Positions 35,306 to 42,543 of a stretch of 56,564 nt of DNA are shown one piece after another (position 1 is the first letter of the stretch; every line of letters begins with the position of its first letter). Origin of the DNA: Nonomuraea harbinensis (lineage in GTDB: Bacteria > Actinomycetota > Actinomycetes > Streptosporangiales > Streptosporangiaceae); NCBI RefSeq assembly GCF_019396385.1, contig NZ_JAHKRN010000056.1, forward strand, positions 1 to 56,564, read 5' to 3'. The notes below the pieces were generated by a model, which was not told the origin of the DNA, did no database searches, and saw only the letters and a program-made list of their open reading frames with translations. The position numbers and the translations under genes were made by a program.

Positions 35306-35663
35306 GGAAGTGCGGGGGCCAATCCTTCCAGGAGACCGGTTACGTCCGAGCGACCAGGGGTACAGCGGGGAACCCCGGGACACTTGTGTCGAAACCGGAT
35401 ACCAGTAGTCATCCGTGATGAAGGAGGCTACCGTCACGGATGGCCAGGTCAAGCCTGCGTCAAGAAATCGTCACGAGATCCTCTGCTTCAACCGGCAGGT
35501 CAGCAGTCTTCCGGATGGAACGCCCCAAAGAGGATTTAATCCCAAAAGATCTATGTGACTACTTCGTTACGCCGTCGTGACCGTGCGGAGCGTGACGGAT
35601 CTCATGGACCGTTCCCCGGCTCTAGAACGAAATTCGGTAGAATTCGTTCTAAGATGATGTCCC
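35306..35663. promoter_or_regulatory. Divergent intergenic region with CHAP-gene promoter
   Basis: This 358-bp stretch holds no gene. On the minus strand TTGACC (35447-35452) and TAGCCT (35425-35430), spaced 16 bp apart, form a promoter for the CHAP gene. ATCCGTGA (35411-35418) and TCACGGAT (35434-35441) make an 8-bp inverted repeat around the -10 box. I looked for a ydaO (c-di-AMP) riboswitch and do not see its conserved blocks. Confidence 0.5.
35623..35651. promoter_or_regulatory. Long inverted repeat upstream of the thioesterase gene
   Basis: TAGAACGAA (35623-35631) and TTCGTTCTA (35643-35651) form a perfect 9-bp repeat around an 11-bp spacer, ending 12 bp before the thioesterase ATG. The TAGAAC/GTTCTA half-sites resemble those of KstR-like TetR regulators of lipid metabolism, but no tetR gene is adjacent. 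Confidence 0.65.
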
Positions 35664-36263
35664 ATGTCGATCGACGTGACGTCCGAAGCCACCCACGCGG
35701 CGCTCCTCGCCCTGGCCGCACAGACCCGTGAGTTGATGGACGCCGTGCTCGCGACCGGCGCCGACGACGACGAACTGGCCGCTGTCACCGAGGAACTGCG
35801 CGCCCTCACCGCCCGTCTCGACGCTGCCCGGCGGCCCCCGGTGGAGTTCGGCGAGCCCCGGTGGCTCCTGGGCAACGCCGCCGTCGGAGCCGCCAACCCG
35901 TTCGCGCCCCCGGTCGAGGTCGAGTACCCGCCCGGCGGCGGGGTCCGCGCCGAGCAGGTCTTCCGGCCGCTGCACGAGGGCCCCCCGGGGCTGGTGCACG
36001 GCGGGGTCAGCGCGATGGTCCTCGACCACCTGCTGGGCACGGCGGTCGGCGTGGCCGGGCGCGTCGGACTGACCGCCTCGCTCACCATGAGCTACCGCGC
36101 GCCCGTCCCGCTGGGGGTCCTCGTCGTGGCGACGGCGGAGTACACCCGGTCGGAGGGCCGCAAGTCCTGGGCGGAGGGCCGCATCGCCCTCCCCGACGGA
36201 ACCGTCCTGGTGGAGGCCACCGGTCTCTTCATCACCCCGGGCTGGCTCCCGCAGGAGGCCTGA
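35664..36263 (+). CDS. PaaI-type hotdog thioesterase
   Basis: A 199-residue acyl-CoA thioesterase. The hotdog core (about 95-190) has GPPGLVHGGVSAMVLDHLLGTA and SLTMSYRAPVPLG, with the usual His-Gly-Gly and acid pair. The first 60 residues form a helical N-terminal extension. Its substrate is unknown. A 29-bp inverted repeat controls it. The gene converges with the pseudokinase gene and overlaps it by 32 bp at the 3' ends. Confidence 0.83.
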   Translation: MSIDVTSEATHAALLALAAQTRELMDAVLATGADDDELAAVTEELRALTARLDAARRPPVEFGEPRWLLGNAAVGAANPFAPPVEVEYPPGGGVRAEQVFRPLHEGPPGLVHGGVSAMVLDHLLGTAVGVAGRVGLTASLTMSYRAPVPLGVLVVATAEYTRSEGRKSWAEGRIALPDGTVLVEATGLFITPGWLPQEA

Positions 36264-38010
36264 CGGGGCGCAGGGCCGCCTGGCCGTCCGGTGTGGGAGT
36301 GGGCTGGGAGGGCGAGGCGCAGGCGGGGCCGTCCACGGCCACCTCGCTGATCTGCGGCCCGTTCGCCGCCGCGGGTTCCGTCATCGCCACCAGGGTCAGG
36401 TGGGCGCGGTGGCCGCACGCCACCTGGCCGAGGTCGCGGCGGGCCCGGCTGGTGTAGTCGGTGCCGCCGGACAGGGTGCGGCTCTCGCTGGCGACCTCGC
36501 GCGACACGCCGCCGTCGTCGCGCCGCAGGTACGACAGCCGCAGCCGGACGCTGCCCGGACCGTCGGCGGTGACCCGGACCGAGCCCGTGGAGCCGTCCCA
36601 GGACAGGATGCCGATCCCTGTCACGGCGGTGTTCCCGCGGGGCGGCGGGGAGGCGGGGGCTCTGGAGGTCGTGGGGGCGACGCTGGGTCGCGTGGTCGGA
36701 TCGGGGCGCGGCCGGCCCGGGCTGTCCGAGGAGGGAGGGCCGGTGGGGCGCTGGTCGGAGGCGCTCCGATCCGGGCCGGAGGCGGACGGGCCGGGGGACA
36801 CCGTGCCGGAAGGGTCCGCCGACGGCGGGCCGGGTGACGTCGTGCCGGATGAGTCCGGCGGCGGGTCCGTGGCGGGCGGGGGAACGTCCGCGGTGGTCTC
36901 CGGGGGCATCAGCGCCGTGGCCGGCCCCGGGGGTAACGTCCCGCCGGACGCCAGCAGCGAGATCGCCACCGCCACCACGGTCGCCACCGCCAGCCACAGA
37001 TAGGGCGGCAGCGCGGGCAGCGGACGCGGGACGGCGGCCCTGGGCGCGGGCTCGCGCTCGGTCCTGGCCAGCGGGAAGCGCAGCGCGAGCGCGGTCGCCG
37101 GCTCGGCCAGATGGCGGCGGCCCCGCTGCTCCCACTCCCTCCCGTAGCCGGCGACCGCGTCGCGCTCCAGCTCGGCCAGGAACTCCACGGCGGACGCGTA
37201 CCGGAGAGCGGGGGCCTTGGCCAGCCCGTGCCGCAGCAGCCCGCGCAGCGCGTCCGGCACCACCTCCAGCGGCGGCGGCTCCACCAGGTGCTTGTCGCGC
37301 AGGGCCGCCAGGTCCTCGCCGCGGTACGGCGCGCGCCCCCTGACGGCCTCGAACAGCACGCACGCCGCCGCGTACAGGTCGGCGAGCGGGCCCGCCTCGC
37401 CCCGCGTCCACAGCTCGGGAGCCATGTACGGCGGGCTGCCGGCGGGCACGCCGGGCTCCTCGGCGTGCGTCACGATGCCGAAGCCGGAGAGCTTGGCCGT
37501 CCCGTCGGCCTGCACGAGCAGGTTCTCCGGCCGCACGTCGCGGTGGGCCACGCCGCGCCCGTGCGCGGCCGCCAGCGCCTCCAGCGTGCTCTTGACCACG
37601 ACGAGCGCCGCCTCCGGGCTGACCCGGACGTTCTCCCTGAGGATCTCCCGCAGCGACACCCCGTCGACGAGCTCCATCACGACCGCGGCCCGCCTGGGCG
37701 TCTCGACGTACTCGTACACCCTGACCACGTGCGGGTGGTCGATCTCCACCAGCTCGGCCGCGTCCTGCCGGTAGCGGGTCATGAAGTCGTCGTCCCTGCG
37801 CAGGGTCGCGTTGAGGTACTTGATCGCGACGTACGCGCCGGTCTCCTGGTACGTGGCCAGGAAGACCCGGCCGGTGCGCCCGCTGTCAAGCTGGCGTACA
37901 TCGCGGTAACCAGGGACCACGTCCAACCCCTCCGAAACGGCAGCCGATCTGTTTCCGACCGTCTCACCGGAGGTCGCGATTGTCACGTGCGTGGACGGGT
38001 GGGGGGCCAT
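36232..38010 (-). CDS. Membrane Ser/Thr kinase-like protein, predicted pseudokinase
   Basis: A 592-residue protein with a kinase fold (about 33-285), a transmembrane helix (about 337-355), a long Pro/Ser/Thr-rich linker and an extracellular domain of about 130 residues with cysteines in VACGHR and GPACAS. Lys64 (VAIKYL) and HRD (156-158) are kept. The catalytic-loop Lys is Arg160 (HRDVRPEN), the metal-binding DFG Asp is Gly (SGFG, 175-178), and the Gly loop is degenerate (LDSGRTGRVF). It therefore probably binds without phosphoryl transfer or uses an unusual mechanism. It is divergent from, and shares a 39-bp promoter with, the cucumopine-synthase-like operon. Confidence 0.85.
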   Translation of the reverse strand: MAPHPSTHVTIATSGETVGNRSAAVSEGLDVVPGYRDVRQLDSGRTGRVFLATYQETGAYVAIKYLNATLRRDDDFMTRYRQDAAELVEIDHPHVVRVYEYVETPRRAAVVMELVDGVSLREILRENVRVSPEAALVVVKSTLEALAAAHGRGVAHRDVRPENLLVQADGTAKLSGFGIVTHAEEPGVPAGSPPYMAPELWTRGEAGPLADLYAAACVLFEAVRGRAPYRGEDLAALRDKHLVEPPPLEVVPDALRGLLRHGLAKAPALRYASAVEFLAELERDAVAGYGREWEQRGRRHLAEPATALALRFPLARTEREPAPRAAVPRPLPALPPYLWLAVATVVAVAISLLASGGTLPPGPATALMPPETTADVPPPATDPPPDSSGTTSPGPPSADPSGTVSPGPSASGPDRSASDQRPTGPPSSDSPGRPRPDPTTRPSVAPTTSRAPASPPPRGNTAVTGIGILSWDGSTGSVRVTADGPGSVRLRLSYLRRDDGGVSREVASESRTLSGGTDYTSRARRDLGQVACGHRAHLTLVAMTEPAAANGPQISEVAVDGPACASPSQPTPTPDGQAALRPVRPPAGASPG

Positions 38011-38020
38011 CCCTCAATAT

Positions 38021-38055
38021 CACAATATGTGCTGATAGAGTCACAGATTGTGACT
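38021..38055. promoter_or_regulatory. Double-palindrome divergent promoter
   Basis: CACAATATGTG (38021-38031) and AGTCACA-GAT-TGTGACT (38039-38055) are two perfect palindromes in the 39-bp gap between the pseudokinase gene and the operon starting at 38050. Both have TGTG/CACA half-sites. The second covers the GTG start codon, so binding there would shut off the operon directly. Confidence 0.72.
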
Positions 38056-38988
38056 AGACGAGTAGAAATCGGCTGGCCCACGCTGGGCACCGCCGTGATC
38101 GCCGAACTGGACGAACGGAACGCCGTCCTGGCCCAGAGTGTGTGGGACGCGTTGCCGTACCGGAGCCTGCAGGGGCATGCCCTGGTGGCAGGCCATCACC
38201 TCTACCACGTCGCCCCGGTCCACGGCCTGCTGCACGTGCAGGGCACGCACAAGGTGGACCGTCGCGAGGCGCCCGACGGCACGCTGTTCGCCTCCCGGCT
38301 GCAGCACCTCGGCATCAAGTACGGCGAGCTGACCGAGCCGATGCCCGCCGTGCCCATCGGCCAGGTGCTCCCGGAGCACCTCGACACGCTGGTCGAGTCG
38401 GGACACGAGATCTGGGAGTCGGTCTACCGGACCAAGAAGGTCGTCATCGCCGAGGTCCGCCGGGCCGGCGAGCCGGGCGGCCACCGCCTGACCCGGCTGA
38501 GCGTCACCGACCCGCAGATCGACGCCCTGATCGGCGACGTGCACGCCGAGACCGAGCGCATCTGGCTGAGCCCGCCCGACGACCTGGCCGACATGCACGA
38601 GGGCCGCATCCCGTCGTGCGCGGGGAGCTTCGAGACGGTGCTCACCACGCTGGTGTTCGTCAACGGCGAGACCCGGCCGCTCGGCTACTCCTGCTTCACC
38701 GGGCTGGTCCGGGCCGCGTACGAGGAGATGCCTCTGGAGTCGCTGCGCCACATGGCGCAGCTGCTGGCCGCCACCCCCGCCGAGTTCCTCGGCTACTGCG
38801 GGCTCGGCAAGCTCCACGACTTCACCACGAGGGCGCTCGCCGGGCTGGACCGGATCGACAACCGCGACGACTTCGCCGCGCTCATGGCGCACCTGGCCCT
38901 GTACGTCAACTGCCTGGGCAGCTGGAACCTGCAGCTGTTCCCGTGGCAGCTCGGCGACCACCTGCGCCGCAAGGGATCACTCGAATGA
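38050..38988 (+). CDS. Cucumopine-synthase-related protein (cyclophilin-like plus helical bundle)
   Basis: A 312-residue protein. Its N-terminal part (VEIGWPTLGTAVIAEL, ALPYRSLQGHALVAGHHLYHVAPV) resembles the cyclophilin-like DUF3830/cucumopine-synthase fold. The C-terminal part (about 170-305: GSFETVLTTLVFVNGE, YSCFTGLVRAAYEEMPL, CLGSWNLQLFPW) resembles the cucumopine-synthase helical bundle. In Agrobacterium that enzyme condenses histidine with 2-oxoglutarate in a Pictet-Spengler-type reaction to make an opine. The assignment is from remembered family patterns and needs a profile search. GTG 38050 lies inside an operator palindrome and lacks a clear ribosome site, so a leaderless mRNA is likely. 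Its stop overlaps the FAD oxidase start (ATGA). Confidence 0.68.
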   Translation: MTRRVEIGWPTLGTAVIAELDERNAVLAQSVWDALPYRSLQGHALVAGHHLYHVAPVHGLLHVQGTHKVDRREAPDGTLFASRLQHLGIKYGELTEPMPAVPIGQVLPEHLDTLVESGHEIWESVYRTKKVVIAEVRRAGEPGGHRLTRLSVTDPQIDALIGDVHAETERIWLSPPDDLADMHEGRIPSCAGSFETVLTTLVFVNGETRPLGYSCFTGLVRAAYEEMPLESLRHMAQLLAATPAEFLGYCGLGKLHDFTTRALAGLDRIDNRDDFAALMAHLALYVNCLGSWNLQLFPWQLGDHLRRKGSLE

Positions 38989-40064
38989 GCGGCCGGGTCG
39001 TGGTCGTCGGCGGCGGCGTGATCGGCCTGTCCGTCGCCTACCACCTGGCCGAGGCCGGCGTCGGCACCGTGCTGCTGGAGCGCGGCACGCTCGGCTCCGG
39101 CGCGTCACGCGCCACGGCCGACGTGCTGCGGGCCTACTTCGCCGGCGACCCGGTCAGCTCCGCGCTGGCCGTGCGGAGCCTGGACGCCTACCGCGACTTC
39201 GCCACGCGGCCCGGCGCCCGGCTGCCGATGCGCCAGGTCGGCTACCTCGTGCTGTTCACCGACGCGGACCAGGTGGCGGCGTTCGAGGCCGACCTGCCCG
39301 CGCAGCGGGCCGTCGGGGTGGACGTCGAGCTGATCGACGCCCGCCGGGCCAGGCGGCTCAACCCGCTGATCGGCGGCGACCTGCCGCTGCTGGCCGCCGC
39401 CTGGTCGCCGCAGGCGTACGTGTCCGACACCGCGGCCATCGTCGACGGCTACGCGCAGGGCGCCAGGATGGCCGGGGTGCGCATCCGCACCGGCTGCCCG
39501 GCGCTCGCGGTCCACGACGGCCGGGTCGAGACGCCCGGCGGCACGATCACGGCCGACGCCGTGGTGTGCGCCGCCGGCGCCTGGTCGGCGCCGCTGGCCA
39601 GGTCGGCCGGGGTCGATCTGCCGCTGCCCGAGCCGGTCACCCAGGAGCTGCTGGTCACCGACCCGCTGGAAGCGCTGCCCGAGCTCCCGATCACCCTGGA
39701 CGCCGCCAGCCGGCTGCTGGTGCGGCTGCGCGGCGACCGGCTGCTGATCGGCATGGGCTACCCGGACAACGACAGGGCCGCCTGGCGCGCCGGGGTCGCC
39801 GCCCAGCTCGCGGTCACGTACCCGAGCCTGAGCGGGGTCCGGCTGCACACGGCGGTCACCGGTGCGCGCGACGCCAGCCCGGACAGGACCGCGTTCATCG
39901 GCCACCGGCCGGGGCCGCCCGCGTTCCTGTACGCGGCCGGGTTCTCCGGGCACGGGCTGTGCAACGCGCCCGCCGCCGGCGAGCTGGTCCGCGACCTCTA
40001 CCTGGGGCGCGAGCCGTGGCTCGACACGGCCACGCTCGCCGTCACGCGGGAAGGGGTGGGCTGA
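38985..40064 (+). CDS. FAD-dependent amine/amino-acid oxidase (DAO family)
   Basis: A 359-residue flavoprotein of the DAO/sarcosine-oxidase type. The FAD loop VVVVGGGVIGLSVAYHLAEAG is at the N-terminus; GTLGSGASRATA, VCAAGAWSAPLA and the late YAAGFSGHGLCNAPAAGELV are family signatures. It would oxidise a secondary or primary amine or amino acid to an imine. Its start overlaps the stop of the cucumopine-synthase-like gene, and the P450 gene follows 3 bp after its stop, so the three form one operon. A plausible role is to dehydrogenate the cyclised product or to supply an oxo-acid partner; this is inference. Confidence 0.85.
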   Translation: MSGRVVVVGGGVIGLSVAYHLAEAGVGTVLLERGTLGSGASRATADVLRAYFAGDPVSSALAVRSLDAYRDFATRPGARLPMRQVGYLVLFTDADQVAAFEADLPAQRAVGVDVELIDARRARRLNPLIGGDLPLLAAAWSPQAYVSDTAAIVDGYAQGARMAGVRIRTGCPALAVHDGRVETPGGTITADAVVCAAGAWSAPLARSAGVDLPLPEPVTQELLVTDPLEALPELPITLDAASRLLVRLRGDRLLIGMGYPDNDRAAWRAGVAAQLAVTYPSLSGVRLHTAVTGARDASPDRTAFIGHRPGPPAFLYAAGFSGHGLCNAPAAGELVRDLYLGREPWLDTATLAVTREGVG

Positions 40065-40067
40065 GCC

Positions 40068-41336
40068 GTGGACGCCACGACGGGCGCCGATACGGGCGCC
40101 GATACGGGCGCCGATACGGGCGCCGATACGGGCGCCGGGGTCGAGTTCGTGCTCGACCCGGCCACCCTCGACGTGCACGCGGACTGCGAGCGGCTGCGGG
40201 AGCTGGGGCCGTTGGTCCGGGTGGAGATGGAGGGCGTGCGCGCCTGGGCCGCCACCCGGCACGCGACCCTGGCCGCGGTCCTCGCCCACCCGGACCTGTC
40301 CAGGGACATCGCCTACTGGGACCCGGCAGGCCGGGCCGCCGTCCGCGACGGCACCGCGGTGCGCCGGATCACCTTCGACACGTCCATGCTGAACGCCGAG
40401 GGGGAGGAGCACCGGCGGCTGCGCGGCCCGATGGCCCGCGTCTTCAACGCCCGCCGGGTCGAGGAGCTGCGGCCGTGGGTGGCCAGGCTGGCCGCGGAGC
40501 GGGTGGACCACCTGGCCACGCTGCCGCCGGGGCCGGTGGACCTGCGCGAGGAGTTCGCCTACCCGATACCCAGGGACGTCATCACCGAGCTGATGGGCAT
40601 CCCGCCGGCCATGCGGGCCCGGGTGCACGAGCTGACCGACGTGGCCGCCGGCGTCGGCGACACGCCGGTGGACGTCACCGAGGCGAGGAAGGTCCTGTAC
40701 GGGATGGTCGCCGAGATCATCGAGGGCCTGCGCCGCACGCCGGGGCCCGGCCTGATCAGCGCGCTCGTCCAGGAGGGCGAGCTGACCGGGAAGGAGCTGC
40801 TGGACACGGTCGAGCTGGTGTTCATCGCCGGGCACGTGACGACCGTCAACCTGCTCACCAACGGCGCCCGCGCCCTGCTGCGCGAGCCCGCCCAGCTCGC
40901 CCTCGCGCTCGGGGGCGAGCTGGCGTGGAGCGCCGTGGTGGAGGAGACCATGCGGTGGGACTCGCCGATCGCGCACTTCCCGATGCGGTACGCGGTCCGC
41001 GACCTGGAGATCGAGGGGGTACGGGTGCGCAAGGGGGAGGCGGTGGTCGCCTGCTTCGCCTCGGCCGGCCGCGACCCGGAGCGGTACGGGGCGCGGGCCT
41101 GCCGGTTCGACGCGGTGGCGGAGCAGCCCGGTCACCTGTCGTTCGGGCACGGCCGGCACTTCTGCCTGGGGGCGCCGCTGGCCAGGCTGGAGGGCGAGGT
41201 GGCGCTGGCCGCCCTGTTCGAGGCCTTCCCGGACATGCGGCTCGCCGGGCCCGACGCGGGCACCCGCCCGCTCGGTTCCGTACTCGGCAACAGCACGCGC
41301 AGCCTGCCGGTCCTGCTCGGTGAGCGCCACAACTGA
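40068..41336 (+). CDS. Cytochrome P450 with repeat N-terminus and atypical I-helix
   Basis: A 422-residue class I bacterial P450. The heme ligand is Cys366 in FGHGRHFCLG, ExxR is Glu293-Arg296, and the I-helix reads AGHVTT (254-259). Most bacterial P450s have an acid before the Thr (AGHETT); here it is Val257, so proton delivery must differ. Residues 5-24 are four to five GADT units encoded by a 12-bp tandem repeat and unlikely to be structured. No ferredoxin or reductase gene is adjacent. As the third gene of the operon it would oxidise the product of the upstream enzymes. A strong hairpin ends the transcript. Confidence 0.9.
   Translation: MDATTGADTGADTGADTGADTGAGVEFVLDPATLDVHADCERLRELGPLVRVEMEGVRAWAATRHATLAAVLAHPDLSRDIAYWDPAGRAAVRDGTAVRRITFDTSMLNAEGEEHRRLRGPMARVFNARRVEELRPWVARLAAERVDHLATLPPGPVDLREEFAYPIPRDVITELMGIPPAMRARVHELTDVAAGVGDTPVDVTEARKVLYGMVAEIIEGLRRTPGPGLISALVQEGELTGKELLDTVELVFIAGHVTTVNLLTNGARALLREPAQLALALGGELAWSAVVEETMRWDSPIAHFPMRYAVRDLEIEGVRVRKGEAVVACFASAGRDPERYGARACRFDAVAEQPGHLSFGHGRHFCLGAPLARLEGEVALAALFEAFPDMRLAGPDAGTRPLGSVLGNSTRSLPVLLGERHN
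40080..40137 (+). repeat. 12-bp tandem repeat in the P450 5' end
   Basis: ACGGGCGCCGAT is repeated four times without error from 40080 to 40127, with a fifth partial copy. It encodes TGAD units. It is a slippage-prone minisatellite whose copy number may vary between strains. Confidence 0.92.
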
Positions 41337-41341
41337 GAAGC

Positions 41342-41373
41342 GCGGCCCGCTCCGCCACGGCGGAGCGGGCCGC
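41342..41373. terminator. Bidirectional terminator, perfect 15-bp stem
   Basis: GCGGCCCGCTCCGCC (41342-41356) and GGCGGAGCGGGCCGC (41359-41373) are separated by 2 nt. The stem fills the 38-bp gap between the converging P450 and M20 peptidase genes. Confidence 0.88.
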
Positions 41374-41374
41374 C

Positions 41375-42508
41375 TCAGGCCAGGGCGGTGAGGAGTCCGA
41401 TCGTCAGGGCGGTGCGTTCCGGGATGTGGCCGACGAGGACGTGCTCGTGCCGGGCGTGCGCGCCGTCGCCGACCGCGCCGATGCCGTCGAGCACCGGCCG
41501 GCCCAGCCCGGAGACGAAGTTGCCGTCGCTGGCGCCGCCCACGGCGGCCTCCTCCAGGGTCCAGCCCTGTGCGGCGGCCACCGCCTGGGCCTCCTTGAAC
41601 AGGCGCTGCGACGGCGGGTTCGGCGTCATCGGCGGCCGGTTCCAGCCGCCGGTCACCGACACCGTCACCCGCGGGTCCGCGGCGTCGAGGCCGGCGAACA
41701 GCTCGTCGATCCTGGCCATCTCCGCGAAGTCGCTCACCCGTACGTCCACCCCGCACGTCGCCAGGCCGGCGGCCACGTTGCGGCCGGAGCCGCCGCTGAT
41801 CAGGCCGACGTTCACGGTCGTGCCACGCTCAGGCGCGGCCCCGGCGGCGATGCGGGTGACCAGCTCGGCCAGCGCGTGGATGGCGCTCGCGCCCGCCGCC
41901 GGGTCGAGCCCGGCGTGCGCCTCCACACCGGTCACCGTCACGTCGAACAGGCCCACCCCCTTGCGCGACGTCTTCAGCGCGCCCCGCAGCGACGCCTCGA
42001 ACACGAGGGTGGCCAGCATCCCCTCGCTCGCGGCCTCGATGCGCGGCCGTGACGCCAGGCTGCCGATCTCCTCGTCACCGTTGAACAGGAACCGCACGCC
42101 CGGATGCGGCAGCCCCAGCGCACGCAGCCCGCGCACCGCCCAGATCGCCTGCACCAGCCCCGTCTTCATGTCGAACACGCCGGGCCCGGTCATCCGCCCG
42201 TCCTCGATCGAGAACGGCCAGGCCGCCAGCGTGCCCGCGGGCCACACCGTGTCGTAGTGGCCGAGCAGCAGCACCTCACCCGGCGCGGTGCCCGCGTACC
42301 GCAGCTCCAGCACGTCCCCGTACTGTCCGCCGTCGTGCGAGGTCTCGCCCGCGGGCGGGCCGAGCCGCTCGGCGGTCAGCTCGCGGACGGCGCGCAGCCC
42401 GCGGACGAGCGCGGGCTTGTCGTGGCTGGGGGTCTCCAGCTCGACCAGCGCCCTGATGTCGTCCAGCATCGCGGGCAGCGCCTGCCGGGACCACTCCTCG
42501 ATCGACAT
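41375..42508 (-). CDS. M20-family metallopeptidase (CPG2-like)
   Basis: A 377-residue zinc peptidase or deacylase of the M20 family, closest in pattern to glutamate carboxypeptidase G2. Metal and catalytic residues are His84 and Asp86 (LLGHYDTVWPAG), Asp113 (FDMKTG), Glu146/Glu147 (NGDEEIGS) and the final His in ARHEHV. The dimerisation domain lies between about residues 190 and 290. No signal peptide is seen, so it acts in the cytoplasm. The ATG at 42508 has a GGAAGG site. It is divergent from the proline-iminopeptidase-like gene with only 35 bp between, so both may be controlled together. It could trim an N-acyl or glutamyl group from a metabolite; the substrate is unknown. Confidence 0.85.
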   Translation of the reverse strand: MSIEEWSRQALPAMLDDIRALVELETPSHDKPALVRGLRAVRELTAERLGPPAGETSHDGGQYGDVLELRYAGTAPGEVLLLGHYDTVWPAGTLAAWPFSIEDGRMTGPGVFDMKTGLVQAIWAVRGLRALGLPHPGVRFLFNGDEEIGSLASRPRIEAASEGMLATLVFEASLRGALKTSRKGVGLFDVTVTGVEAHAGLDPAAGASAIHALAELVTRIAAGAAPERGTTVNVGLISGGSGRNVAAGLATCGVDVRVSDFAEMARIDELFAGLDAADPRVTVSVTGGWNRPPMTPNPPSQRLFKEAQAVAAAQGWTLEEAAVGGASDGNFVSGLGRPVLDGIGAVGDGAHARHEHVLVGHIPERTALTIGLLTALA

Positions 42509-42543
42509 GGGGTTCCTTCCTTCAGAGGTGAGACCATCCAAGC

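Noticed and set aside
35306..35580. Possible ydaO (c-di-AMP) riboswitch upstream of the CHAP gene
   Set aside because: Cell-wall hydrolases in actinomycetes often have one, but the conserved blocks of that riboswitch are not present; only a promoter and an 8-bp inverted repeat are visible.
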